Below are positions 41,561-52,400 of a DNA stretch of 64,000 nt, one piece after another. Numbering within the stretch: the stretch's first letter is position 1; each line of letters opens with the position of its first letter. This DNA comes from Duganella zoogloeoides. Its GTDB lineage: Bacteria; Pseudomonadota; Gammaproteobacteria; Burkholderiales; Burkholderiaceae_D. The stretch is taken from NCBI RefSeq assembly GCF_034479515.1, contig NZ_CP140152.1:1488001-1552000 (forward strand). The letters run 5' to 3'. The position numbers and the translations under genes were made by a program. The notes beneath the pieces are model-generated. The model had not been told where the DNA came from, made no database searches, and saw only the letters and a list, made by a program, of their open reading frames with translations.

Positions 41561-42364
41561 TCAAGGCTGTGGCAGACTCTCGACCAGCGCCCGGTGGCGC
41601 CGCTCGATCAGGTCCAGGTTCTTGCGCGCCAGCGTGTGGCGCAGGCCGATCAGGCGGTATTCGGCGGTCTTTTCCTGCAGGTGCGACTTGGCCAATGCGA
41701 TCAGGAGGCGGTCGCGGTTGGCGTCGAGATAGGGGATTTCCATCTCCAGCATGCCCAGCACGATGCGCTGCTCGTTGTCGTTGGAGCGGTCGTACAGTCG
41801 CAGCAGCTTGCGCATGGCATCGAGCAGCTGCTGCACCGGTTCGCTGGCGTCGCGCACCAGGTCGTTGACGGCGCGCTCCTGCATCGGCGCCGTGATCGCG
41901 CGTGACAGCAACCGGGTCAGGCCGGTAAAGGCGTTGACGTGGCGGTCTTCCAGGCCGGTGTCTGGCCAGGCCTTGATGCCGGTGCCGACCACCTTGAGCG
42001 GGTCGCGCAAGTCGTACCGGCGGTCGCCGGCCAGCGCGCCGAGCGCCTGCATATACGCTTGGACCACGTCGTCGATGCGGCGGAAATCGTCGCTGGCCTG
42101 TTTGCGGCTGGCGTCGAGCGCACGTTCGCGCAGGTCGGCGGCGGGCGCCAGGTACGGCTGCTGGCGCTCGTAGGCGCTACGGTAGCGTTCGGTCAGTTCG
42201 TGGTAGGCGTTGAGCTTGGGTGCGTCGGCGGCAAAGGCGCGCACGTCGGCCATGCGCGGGGTGCTGCTGGCACAGCCGCCCAGCATGGCAAAGACCGCCA
42301 GCAGGCACCCAATCAGCAGCGCGTGGACGGACAAATGTAGCCAGGTCAAGCGTAGCGAAATCAT
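41561..42364 (-). CDS. Helical lipoprotein of unknown function
   Basis: A 267-residue protein with a lipoprotein signal (lipobox LGGCA, Cys about 31) and a mostly helical, charged mature part (for example ERYRSAYERQQPYLAPAADL and the closing LARKNLDLIERRHRALVESL). I do not recognise the family. A GGAGG site precedes the ATG. It is first in a two-gene unit with the helical protein downstream. A core TGCG-N4-CGCA dyad lies 56 bases upstream, with a weaker -10 than the other members. Confidence 0.72.
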   Translation of the reverse strand: MISLRLTWLHLSVHALLIGCLLAVFAMLGGCASSTPRMADVRAFAADAPKLNAYHELTERYRSAYERQQPYLAPAADLRERALDASRKQASDDFRRIDDVVQAYMQALGALAGDRRYDLRDPLKVVGTGIKAWPDTGLEDRHVNAFTGLTRLLSRAITAPMQERAVNDLVRDASEPVQQLLDAMRKLLRLYDRSNDNEQRIVLGMLEMEIPYLDANRDRLLIALAKSHLQEKTAEYRLIGLRHTLARKNLDLIERRHRALVESLPQP

Positions 42365-42390
42365 GGGGCCTCCTCAAGGAAATGAGGATC

Positions 42391-42432
42391 ATTGTTGCCC
42401 TGCGCTTGATGCGTGGTGTTGCGACTGCGCAG
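42391..42432 (-). promoter_or_regulatory. Possible weak member of the Crp-type promoter set
   Basis: Minus strand: CTGCG-CAGT-CGCAA (42432-42419); the TGCG-N4-CGCA core is intact but both outer bases differ. The would-be -35 (ACACCA) and -10 (AACAAT, 42396-42391) are at the right spacing but match poorly. Confidence 0.3.
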
Positions 42433-42438
42433 ACCTGG

Positions 42439-43215
42439 CTAGGTGAGTGCGGTCAGCCAGCCCAGGCCCGCGCGGGTGTCGCCGGCCGGGTTGTACTCGC
42501 AGCCGATCCAGCCGTCGTAGCCCAGCTGGTCGAGCAGGGCGTACAGGTGGCGGTAATTGATTTCACCGGTGCCCGGCTCGTGGCGGCCCGGCGTGTCGGC
42601 CACTTGCAGGTGGGCGATGCGCGGCAGGTTGGCGCGGATGGTGTTGCTCAATTCGCCTTCCATGCGCTGCATATGATAGATGTCGTATTGCAGGAACAGG
42701 TTGGGGCAGCCGGCTTCGTCGATGATCGCCAGCGCCTGCGCGCTGCGATTGAGCAGGTAGCCGGGCATGTCGAAATGGTTGATCGGCTCGATCAGCAGCT
42801 TGATGCCGTGCGGCGCCAGCAGCCCGGCGGCGTAGCGCAGATTGGCAATATAGGTGGCGCGCGCCTGCTCGGGCGCCAGGCCGGGCGGGATTTTTCCGGC
42901 CATGCAGTGTACCTGTTGCACCCCCAGCACCAGCGCGTAATCGCGCGCGGCGGCCACGCTGGCCTGGAATTCGTCGCTGCGGTCCGGGTGGCAGGCCATG
43001 CCGCGCTCGCCCGCGTCCCAGTCGCCCGGGTGCAGGTTGAACAGCACCAGTTGCAAGCCATGCTCGCGCAATTGCGCGGCGATCTGCTCGGCGGGCCATG
43101 CATAGGGGAACAGGAATTCGACAGCCTCGAAGCCGGCGGCGCGGGCGGCGCCAAAGCGGTCGAGGAAGGGGACGTCGGTAAACAACATCGACAGGTTGGC
43201 GGCAAATTTAGGCAT
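42439..43215 (-). CDS. hyi: Hydroxypyruvate isomerase-like protein
   Basis: A 258-residue TIM-barrel sugar isomerase of the hydroxypyruvate isomerase (Hyi/OtnI) group: MPKFAANLSMLFTDVPFLDR, FNLHPGDWDAGERG, LLIEPINHFDMPGYL (metal Glu), LQYDIYHMQRMEG (Asp/His) and WIGCEYNPAGDT are all diagnostic. It converts hydroxypyruvate to tartronate semialdehyde, or 2-oxo-tetronate in OtnI. No glyoxylate-carboligase or tartronate reductase gene is nearby, so the pathway is not shown. The start at MPKF was chosen by family; the frame extends 60 bases upstream through the terminator. Confidence 0.88.
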   Translation of the reverse strand: MPKFAANLSMLFTDVPFLDRFGAARAAGFEAVEFLFPYAWPAEQIAAQLREHGLQLVLFNLHPGDWDAGERGMACHPDRSDEFQASVAAARDYALVLGVQQVHCMAGKIPPGLAPEQARATYIANLRYAAGLLAPHGIKLLIEPINHFDMPGYLLNRSAQALAIIDEAGCPNLFLQYDIYHMQRMEGELSNTIRANLPRIAHLQVADTPGRHEPGTGEINYRHLYALLDQLGYDGWIGCEYNPAGDTRAGLGWLTALT

Positions 43216-43234
43216 GGGTAAATTATAAGGCAAT

Positions 43235-43256
43235 AAAAAACCGCCCGAAGGCGGTT
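43235..43256 (-). terminator. Terminator of the rhlE transcript
   Basis: Minus strand AACCGCC-ttcg-GGCGGTT followed by a T run (complement of A at 43235-43240). It lies between the rhlE stop and the hyi start. Confidence 0.88.
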
Positions 43257-43276
43257 CGATATTGTTAGCCATCATT

Positions 43277-43306
43277 CCGTCATCCTCGCGTGCGCGGGAA
43301 TGACGG
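43277..43306. repeat. REP-like palindrome, second copy
   Basis: CCGTCATCCTCGCG-t-GCGCGGGAATGACGG: the same outer arm CCGTCAT/ATGACGG and GC inner stem as at 27402-27430. Here it has no T run of its own and lies downstream of rhlE, ahead of its terminator. Confidence 0.7.
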
Positions 43307-43328
43307 AGCTGGAGGCTTCGGGCTGCGA

Positions 43329-44828
<1,500 letters not shown>

Positions 44829-44975
44829 GGGTAGCTTTGTATGAGATCGGCCTGTCGCCCTCTTGGGGCGCCAGTCGCAGGCAATCGGGATTATCTAGGT
44901 ACGGCGCAAGACTGGATGGCAAGCCGCAGCTAGCACTATAACAGCTAAGCTGGAAGGGAATTTCGCTTGGGAAAC

Positions 44976-45004
44976 AAAAAGGAGGCGGATCGCCCCCTTT
45001 TTTT
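44976..45004. terminator. Bidirectional terminator between suhB and rhlE
   Basis: AAAAA-GGAGGCG-gat-CGCCCCC-TTTTTTT. On the minus strand it ends suhB, 60 bases past its stop. Confidence 0.88.
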
Positions 45005-45063
45005 GTAACAAACCTTACGTCAATGAAACCAGCGCAAGGCTTTTGTTATGTGTTTCTTATCTA

Positions 45064-45855
45064 TCAGGCAAACGGGGTCAGCAGACCCACCATCTGGCCG
45101 AAGATTTTCGGGCTGGCGGCAATGATGTCACCCTTGTACAGGTAGTCCGATTCGCCATTGAATTCGCCGACGATGCCGCCCGCTTCGGTCACCATCAGGG
45201 CGCCCGCTGCGATATCCCACGGCTTCAGGCCTTTTTCGTAGAAACCGTCGAGGCGGCCCGACGCCACGTAGGCCAGGTCCAGCGCGGCGCTGCCCGGACG
45301 GCGTACGCCGTGGCTGCGTTCGGCCATGATGCCGTACATTTTCAGGTATTCGTCGAGGGCCTTGGCGTTGCCGGCCTGGTAGCCGGTGGACAGCAGGGCG
45401 TTGGCAATACGATCGAGCTTGGTAACGCGGATACGTTTTTCGTTCAGGTAGGCGCCGGCGCCCTTGGTGGCGGTAAACAGGTCGTTGCGCACGGGGTCGT
45501 AGATCACGCCCTGGGTGATCACGCCGCGCTGGGCCAGTGCGATCGAGATGCAGTATTGCGGGAAGCCGTGCATGAAGTTGGTGGTGCCATCGAGCGGGTC
45601 GATGATCCAGCAGTATTCAGCCTCGTCGTGGTTGTTCTTCGATGCGCCCGACTCTTCAGCCAGGAACGCGTGGTCGGGATAAGCCTTGGACAGCACGCCA
45701 ATGATCTCTTGTTCGGCCGCCTGATCGACGTCGGTGACGAAATCCTTGTGATTTTTCTCGGTCACGATCACGCGGTCGAGGTCGAACGAGGCGCGATTGA
45801 TGACGGTGGCGGCGCGGCGAGCAGCTTTGATCGCCGTGTTGAGCATTGGGTGCAT
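45064..45855 (-). CDS. suhB: Inositol monophosphatase SuhB
   Basis: A 263-residue Mg2+-dependent phosphatase of the inositol monophosphatase family: EESG near residue 66, the metal motif WIIDPLDGTTNFMHGFP, and the second signature KPWDIAAGALMVTEAGG. In bacteria SuhB also joins the rRNA antitermination complex with NusA. It is divergent from trmJ, a common neighbour in betaproteobacteria, with 169 bases between that hold no shared regulatory motif I can name. Confidence 0.93.
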   Translation of the reverse strand: MHPMLNTAIKAARRAATVINRASFDLDRVIVTEKNHKDFVTDVDQAAEQEIIGVLSKAYPDHAFLAEESGASKNNHDEAEYCWIIDPLDGTTNFMHGFPQYCISIALAQRGVITQGVIYDPVRNDLFTATKGAGAYLNEKRIRVTKLDRIANALLSTGYQAGNAKALDEYLKMYGIMAERSHGVRRPGSAALDLAYVASGRLDGFYEKGLKPWDIAAGALMVTEAGGIVGEFNGESDYLYKGDIIAASPKIFGQMVGLLTPFA

Positions 45856-46024
45856 GATGACTTTTCCGTTAAAAGAACGCTAACGCCCACCGGGGCAATG
45901 CCATCGGCGACGCGTTAGAGGACAAGAGTGAATTAAAGAGCGGGGCGGCGGCAACAAGGTAAAATCCGGGGCAGAACTCCCTGCGGAACAACCGTATTGA
46001 AACTGCGCAATAGCGATATTTTAA

Positions 46025-46810
46025 ATGAACCTGCCCCAAACCCCTACTAACTTTTTCAAACAGCTGCGTTTCATCCTGGTCGAGACCAGTCGCGCGGGCA
46101 ATATCGGGGCGGTGGCGCGGGCCATGAAAACCATGGGTTACAGCGACCTGGTGCTGGTCAATCCGCGCTTTGCCGATGCCGTGCAAGACCCGGAGGCGGT
46201 GGCATTCGCCAGCGGCGCCCAGGATATCCTGACCGGCGCCCGCGTGGTGGGCAGCATGGCCGAGGCGCTCGACGGCATCAACTTCGCTGCGGCCGTCAGC
46301 GCCCGCCTGCGCGAATATTCGCCGCCGGTGCTCACGCCACGGCAGTTTTCCACGCAACTGGTGGCGCAGCCTGAATTGCACGCTGCTGTCATTTTCGGCA
46401 ACGAACGCTTCGGCCTGCCCAACGAGGTGGTCGAGCAGTGCAATGTGCTGATCAACATTCCCGCCAATCCCGAATACTCGTCGCTCAACCTGTCGCAGGC
46501 GGCGCAGGTGGTGGCGTACGAGTGCCGGATGGCCGTGCTCGACCAGGCGCCGCAGGTGGTCAGCGCGCGCCAGCCGCAGGGGGACGCCAACGAGATCGGC
46601 TTCCACGGCGAAGCTGCCAGCCTGGCGCAGATCGAGGGCATGTACCAGCACCTGGAAAGCGCGCTGGTCGAGATCGGTTTTCTCGATGCCGGCAATCCGC
46701 GCAAGCTGATGCCGCGCCTGAAGCGCCTGTTCGCAAGGGCGCAGCTGGAGAAGGAAGAAGTCAATATCCTGCGCGGAATTGCGCGGCAGATGACCGCGGA
46801 GCGCAAGTGA
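46025..46810 (+). CDS. trmJ: tRNA (cytidine/uridine-2'-O-)-methyltransferase TrmJ
   Basis: A 261-residue SPOUT-fold methyltransferase. NIGAVARAMKTMGYSDLVLV, FGNERFGLPNEVVEQCNVLI and the knot region IPANPEYSSLNLSQAAQVVAYE are the TrmJ motifs. It methylates the 2'-hydroxyl of C32/U32 in several tRNAs using S-adenosylmethionine. The C-terminal part (GMYQHLESALVEIGFLDAGN) is the helical tRNA-binding tail. No clear ribosome-binding site is seen before the ATG. Divergent from suhB, as in related genomes. Confidence 0.92.
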   Translation: MNLPQTPTNFFKQLRFILVETSRAGNIGAVARAMKTMGYSDLVLVNPRFADAVQDPEAVAFASGAQDILTGARVVGSMAEALDGINFAAAVSARLREYSPPVLTPRQFSTQLVAQPELHAAVIFGNERFGLPNEVVEQCNVLINIPANPEYSSLNLSQAAQVVAYECRMAVLDQAPQVVSARQPQGDANEIGFHGEAASLAQIEGMYQHLESALVEIGFLDAGNPRKLMPRLKRLFARAQLEKEEVNILRGIARQMTAERK

Positions 46811-46916
46811 CGCTGGCCTTCTGCCGGGGGACGGCCTGCCGCTGCGAGGTGAGGGGTTGTCGCGTTCGTCGTGCGCTGCCGGCGCCAGGCCTGGTGCATA
46901 CATCAACCTTGTCTTC

Positions 46917-47864
46917 ATGATCAAACGTCTGCTGATCCTCTTATTAGTGATCGAAGTGCTGGGCGTGCTGGCCGTGGCGGCCGGCCTGCGCACCTGGCTG
47001 CCTGACGACTGGCCGGCAACTGTCGCGGTACTGGTCGCGCTGGCCGGCGGTGTACTGGTATTGCTGCTGGTGCGCATGCTGATCGCCGCCAACAATTTCC
47101 GCATCAGCTGGCGCGCGCGCAGCGTGCCCGGCGCCATCCATGCGCTCAACCCGCTCACAGCAGCGCGGCTGTTCCTGCACGAGTTCGCATCCACCATGCT
47201 GACGTCGTCCTGGTATATGTTGCGCCCGGTCGGCCTGCAGTGGCAGCCGCAGGCGCGCGGGTTGCCGGTATTGCTGATCCATGGCTATGGCTGCAACAGC
47301 GGCTACTGGCGGCCGATGAGCGACCAGTTGCGGGCCGCCGGCATCAATCATTACGGTATCGACCTCGAGCCGCCCGGCGCCGCTATCGACGATTTCGTGC
47401 CGCAAGTGCAGGCGGCGGTAGCGCATTTGTGCACGGCGACTGGCAGCGCGCAAGTAATCATCCTGGCCCACAGCATGGGCGGGCTGGTGGCGCGCGCGTA
47501 CTTGCGCCGTCACGGCGCGGACCGGATTGCCCGCGTGATCACGCTCGGTACTCCGCACCACGGCACCGTGCTGGCCGACCTCGGCCCCGGCAGCAACGCG
47601 GTGCAAATGCGTTGCGGCAGCGATTGGCTGGGCGCGCTGGCCGCCTTCGAGACGGCCGGTGACGCTAATTTGCAACGGACCTTGTTCTGTTCCATTTATT
47701 CTGTCCACGACAATATCGTCGCCCCGCAGGACTCGAGCGAGCTGCCCGGCGCGCGCAACCTGGTGTTCGGCGCCATAGGGCACGTGGCGCTGGGCCGGCA
47801 TCCGGAGATCGTGCGCTGCGCGCTGGCAGAAATCGTTTCCACGCAACAGTGTGACTTTGTGTGA
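46917..47864 (+). CDS. Membrane-anchored alpha/beta hydrolase (lipase-like)
   Basis: A 315-residue protein with two hydrophobic N-terminal segments (residues about 4-24 and 37-56), then an alpha/beta-hydrolase domain: LLIHGYGCNSGYW (oxyanion HGYG), nucleophile AHSMGGLVARAYL, Asp likely around VHDNIVAP and His in GHVALGRH. It resembles triacylglycerol lipase/PGAP1-like hydrolases acting on lipids at the membrane. The ribosome-binding site is weak. Its last codons and stop fall within two copies of the 10-base repeat GTGACTTTGT (47851-47870). Confidence 0.85.
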   Translation: MIKRLLILLLVIEVLGVLAVAAGLRTWLPDDWPATVAVLVALAGGVLVLLLVRMLIAANNFRISWRARSVPGAIHALNPLTAARLFLHEFASTMLTSSWYMLRPVGLQWQPQARGLPVLLIHGYGCNSGYWRPMSDQLRAAGINHYGIDLEPPGAAIDDFVPQVQAAVAHLCTATGSAQVIILAHSMGGLVARAYLRRHGADRIARVITLGTPHHGTVLADLGPGSNAVQMRCGSDWLGALAAFETAGDANLQRTLFCSIYSVHDNIVAPQDSSELPGARNLVFGAIGHVALGRHPEIVRCALAEIVSTQQCDFV

Positions 47865-47888
47865 CTTTGTGTTGTTCTTGGTTGCTGT

Positions 47889-49409
47889 ATGGTTACTCCT
47901 GTGAAGTGCAGCAAACAAGGCGGACCGGCCGTGACAGACTTTGGCACATTGATACTCGAGCAAATGCCGGACGCGGTGATCTTGACACGCCTGGACGGCG
48001 AAGTGGTCTATTGGAACAACGGCGCCGAAGCCGTGTTCGGCTATGGCAGCACGGAGGCAATAGGCCACCGGCTGGCCGACCTGATCGAGCCGGCCGGTGC
48101 GCAAGACGCCGCCAGTTCCGACAGCGTGCTGCGCCAGACCCTGGCGACCGGATCGGCCAATTACGAGTCGCTGCGGCACGCCCGCGATGGCGTGCTGGTG
48201 TACATCGACAGTTCAGGCAAGCTGGTGCGCGACGCCGACGGCGCGCCCGAATATATTTTGTGGAGTAAAAAAGACGTTACCGCGCTGCGGGTGTTGCGCG
48301 ACGCCAAGCTGGTCGAGGCGCGGTTCCACGGCATCCTCGATTCGATGCCCGACGCCATCGTGGTGGCCAATATGACTGGCCGCATCGTGCTGGCCAACGG
48401 CCAGGCCGAAAGGCTGTTCGGCTATGCCCAGGGCGCGCTGCGCGGGCTGGAGCTGGAAGCGCTGATGCCGGCGCACATGCGCAGTGCCCATCGCAGCCAC
48501 CGTGGCGGCTATATGGCGCAACCGTCGGTGCGGCCGATGGGCGCGGGCCTGGCGCTGCATGGCTTGCGCAGCGATGGCGTGGAGTTTCCGGTGGAGATCA
48601 GCCTGAGCCCGATCACGACCGAGGAGGGCACCCTGGTCATCAGCGCGATCCGCGATATCAGCGATCGTAAACTGGCTGAATTGGCGTTGCAAGAAAAGAA
48701 TATTGAACTGGCAAAAGCCAACGCCGCCAAGGACCGCTTCCTCGGCGGCATGTCGCACGAGTTGCGCACGCCATTGAACGCAATCATCGGATTTACGGGT
48801 ACTATGCTGATGAAGTTGCCTGGACCCATCAATACGGAACAGACCAAGCAGCTCCGGATGGTGCAGGACAGCGCCCGTGATCTGCTAACGTTGATTAACG
48901 ATTTGCTCGACCTGACCCGGATCGATACCGGCAAGGTGCAACTCGACGTCGTGGCCGTGGATAGTCGTGCGCTCGTCGATGAAGTGCTGGCGCTGCTGGC
49001 GCCGCAGGCGCACGCGAAAAAGCCGGTGGGACTGGTTTTCGACGTCATAGCGCCACCGGACTTGCCGACCGTGCGGACCGACCGCCGCGCGCTGCAGCAT
49101 ATTTTGATGAACCTGGTCGGCAATGCGATCAGGTTTGCCGACCAGGGCCCGCTGCTGGTGCGGCTGGCGCCGGCCACCGTTGGTACACGCCGCTGCCTGA
49201 CCTTTAGCATCGGCGATACGGCTGCCGGAGCGGCGCCGTTGCAAGCCGTGTCGCAACTGGACACGAGTGCAATGCAGCAGTTTGAAGGCGCGGGCTTGAG
49301 CCTGCACCTGAGCCAGAAACTGGCAGCGCTGTTGCATGGAGAGATATTGTTCGACAGCGCGTATGGCGTGGGGAGCGTGTTGACCCTGGCCCTGCCGCTG
49401 GAGACTTGA
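47889..49409 (+). CDS. PAS-PAS sensor histidine kinase
   Basis: A 506-residue cytoplasmic kinase with two PAS domains (about residues 18-130 and 145-260), a HisKA domain (H-box MSHELRTPLNAIIGF, His290) and a HATPase domain (N-box HILMNLVGNAIRF). The G1 box reads IGDTAAGAAP where DxGxG is usual, so ATP binding may be altered; the later EGAGLSLHLSQ keeps a G2-like pattern. No membrane segment, so it senses an internal signal. The ATG at 47889 is weakly supported; a GTG at 47931 with AAGG upstream fits equally well. It is followed 13 bases later by the long REC-GGDEF-EAL gene, its probable partner. Confidence 0.88.
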   Translation: MVTPVKCSKQGGPAVTDFGTLILEQMPDAVILTRLDGEVVYWNNGAEAVFGYGSTEAIGHRLADLIEPAGAQDAASSDSVLRQTLATGSANYESLRHARDGVLVYIDSSGKLVRDADGAPEYILWSKKDVTALRVLRDAKLVEARFHGILDSMPDAIVVANMTGRIVLANGQAERLFGYAQGALRGLELEALMPAHMRSAHRSHRGGYMAQPSVRPMGAGLALHGLRSDGVEFPVEISLSPITTEEGTLVISAIRDISDRKLAELALQEKNIELAKANAAKDRFLGGMSHELRTPLNAIIGFTGTMLMKLPGPINTEQTKQLRMVQDSARDLLTLINDLLDLTRIDTGKVQLDVVAVDSRALVDEVLALLAPQAHAKKPVGLVFDVIAPPDLPTVRTDRRALQHILMNLVGNAIRFADQGPLLVRLAPATVGTRRCLTFSIGDTAAGAAPLQAVSQLDTSAMQQFEGAGLSLHLSQKLAALLHGEILFDSAYGVGSVLTLALPLET

Positions 49410-49422
49410 ATAAGGAGTCTTT

Positions 49423-52400
49423 GTGTCTGCAAGAATACTGATCATCGAAGACAACGCCACCAACATGGAGTTGATGGTGTACCTGCTGCGCGCTTTCGGC
49501 TACACGCCGCTGTCGGCGTCCGATGGCGAGGCCGGCGTGGAAGCGGCCCGGCGCGAGCAGCCCGACCTGATCATCTGCGACGTCCACCTGCCCAAGCTCG
49601 ACGGCTATGGCGTGGTGGCGGCGCTCAAGGCCGACCCGGCCACGCGTGACATTCCGGCCCTGGCCGTGACCGCGCTGGCCATGGTGGGCGACCGCGAGCG
49701 CCTGCTCGAAGCCGGCTTCGACAGCTATATCGGCAAGCCGATCGAGCCGGACACTTTCGTCAAGCAAATCGAGTCTTTTTTGACCGGGGAGATGTCGACC
49801 CCGCCTAAAACCGACATCGCCACGATCCTGATCGTGGACGACCATGTGCTCAACCGCGAGTTCCTGATGACGCTGCTCGGTTACGGCGGCTACCGCCTGA
49901 TCGAAGCGGCCAATGGCGCCGAGGGCCTGAAAATGGCGCTGGCCGACAAACCCGACCTGGTCATCTCCGACATCCTCATGCCCAATATGGACGGCTACGA
50001 GTTTGTCACGCGCATGCATGAACATCCGGACACGGCCGACGTGCCGGTGATTTTCTACACCGCCACGTACCGCGAACGCGAAGCGCTGGCCGTGGCCGAG
50101 TCGTGCGGCGTGCGCTGGGTGCTGCCCAAGCCGTCCGATCCGGACGTGATCCTGCGCACGGTGCAGGAAGCGCTGGGCCAGGAGCCCACCCCGGTCGTGG
50201 AGTCGGACGACGACCGCACCGCCGTGGTGCCCGACCTGCCGCAGGAAAAACGCCTGCTCGACATCGACCACCAGGTCGCCGAATACCTCGACGAACTCGA
50301 ATCGAGCAGCCAGCTGATCACGCGCCTGGCGTCGGCGCCGGCGGCGGTCGATGTCGCCACCGAAGACCTGGCGCGCATGACCCAGCGCCTGTCGCGCTCG
50401 CTCTCGAGCTTGCAGGCGGTGAGCCTGCGCCTGACCGCGCTGATCGAACTGGGCATCGAACTGGGCGCCGAGCGCGACCCGCGCGCGCTGCTCGAAATCG
50501 GCTGCCGCGTGGCGCAAAACATCTGCGTTTCCAAGTACGCCTGCATCGGCGTGCTCGACGAAGAAGGCGTGGCGCTGGCCTACTACTCCAGCTGCGGCGC
50601 CGGCGTGCCGATCCATGAAATCGCCCAGAACCCGCGTGCGGGCGTGCTTGGCGGGCTGCTCGAACAACGGATTCCGTGCCGCATCAACGACCTCGATGGC
50701 GCGCCGTTCAATGTCGGCCTGCCCGCCAGCCATCCGCCGGTACACACGTTCCTCGGCGTGCCGATCGCTTCGCGCGAGCGCATCCACGGCTGGTTGTACC
50801 TGGCCGATAAACTCGGCGCCGACGGTTTTTCGGAAGTCGATGAACGGGTGGCGGCCACGGTGGCCGCGCAACTGGCCGGCGCCTACGAAAACCTGCAACT
50901 CTACGACGAGATCAAGCGCAACCACGCCCAGCTGACGCTGGACATGAACGCCCGCATCCGCCTCGACGAAGACTTGCGCCGCTTCCGCCTGGCCATGGAC
51001 GCTACTGCCGACGCCATTTTCCTGGTCGATCGCGCCGGCATGTGTTTTGTCGATGTCAATGCCACCGCCTGCCGCATGCTCGGTTTCGAGCGCGAGGATT
51101 TCCTGCAAGTAGGCCCCAACAAGCAGGTGGAAGGGGACCTGGTCAAGCTCGAAGTCCTGTACGAAAAACTGCTTTCCGGCGATCAGAGCGGCGCCATGAC
51201 GGAATTGCTGCTGCAATGCCGCGACGGCTCGCCGCTGGCGGTGGAAGTGCAGCGCCGCACGCTGCGCTCGGGCTCGAGCTGGATCCTGGTGGCGGTCGCG
51301 CGCGATATCACCGAGCGCAAGGAAGCCGAGCAGCGCCTGCTCAAGCTGGCCCACTTCGATACGCTCACCGGCTTGCCCAACCGCAGCCAGTTCAACGATT
51401 CGCTCATGCATTCGATGCGGCAAGCAGCCGAACACCACTGGTCGCTGGCGGTGCTGTTCCTCGACGTTGACCGGTTCAAGAACGTCAACGATACGCTCGG
51501 CCACACCATCGGCGACGAGCTGCTGCGGCAGTTCTCGAGCCGGCTGGTCGATTGCCTGCGCGTGCGCGACACCATCGGGCGCTTCGGCGGCGACGAGTTT
51601 GCCGCCATCCTGATGCTGCCCGAGGGCGCGCAAAACGCGGTGGTGGTAGTCGACAAGATCCGCGAAGTGCTGCGCCGGCCGTTCGACCTCAAGGGCCACG
51701 AAGTGACGGTGACGGCCAGTATCGGTATCTCGGTATTTCCCGACGACGCTGCCGATCCCGACACCCTGATCCAGTACGCCGACACTGCCATGTACCGCGC
51801 CAAGGAAGCGGGGCGCGACGCGTTCCGCTTCTTCACGGCCGAGATGAACGCGCAGTCGATGGCGCGCCTGGAACTGGAAAACGCGCTGCGGCGCGCCATC
51901 GAGAACGATGAATTCGTGCTGCACTTCCAGCCCAAGGTGAATATTTCGAGTGGCCGCATCAGCGGTGCCGAGGTGCTGATCCGCTGGCAGCGCCCGGGGC
52001 ACGGCATGGTATCGCCCGCGCTGTTCATCCCGATCCTGGAAGAGACCGGGCTGATCGTGCGGGTGGGCAGCTGGGTCATCAACGAGGCGTGCCGCAAGAT
52101 CGCCCAATGGCGCCGCACCAGCGCCGGCGCCGTGCACCTGTCGGTCAATGTGTCGGGCATCCAGTTCTTCGTCGGCGGCCTGGAGGAGGAGGTGCTGCGC
52201 GCCATCAAGGAGCACGATATCTCGCCCGAGCTGCTCGAACTCGAACTGACCGAGAGCTCGCTGATGTCGAACGCCGAAGAGACCATCACGGTGCTGCAGA
52301 ATTTGAAAGCGCTGGGCATCAAGATTTCGATCGACGACTTCGGCACCGGCTATTCGTCGCTGGCGTATTTGAAACGCTTCCCGATCGACAAGCTCAAGAT

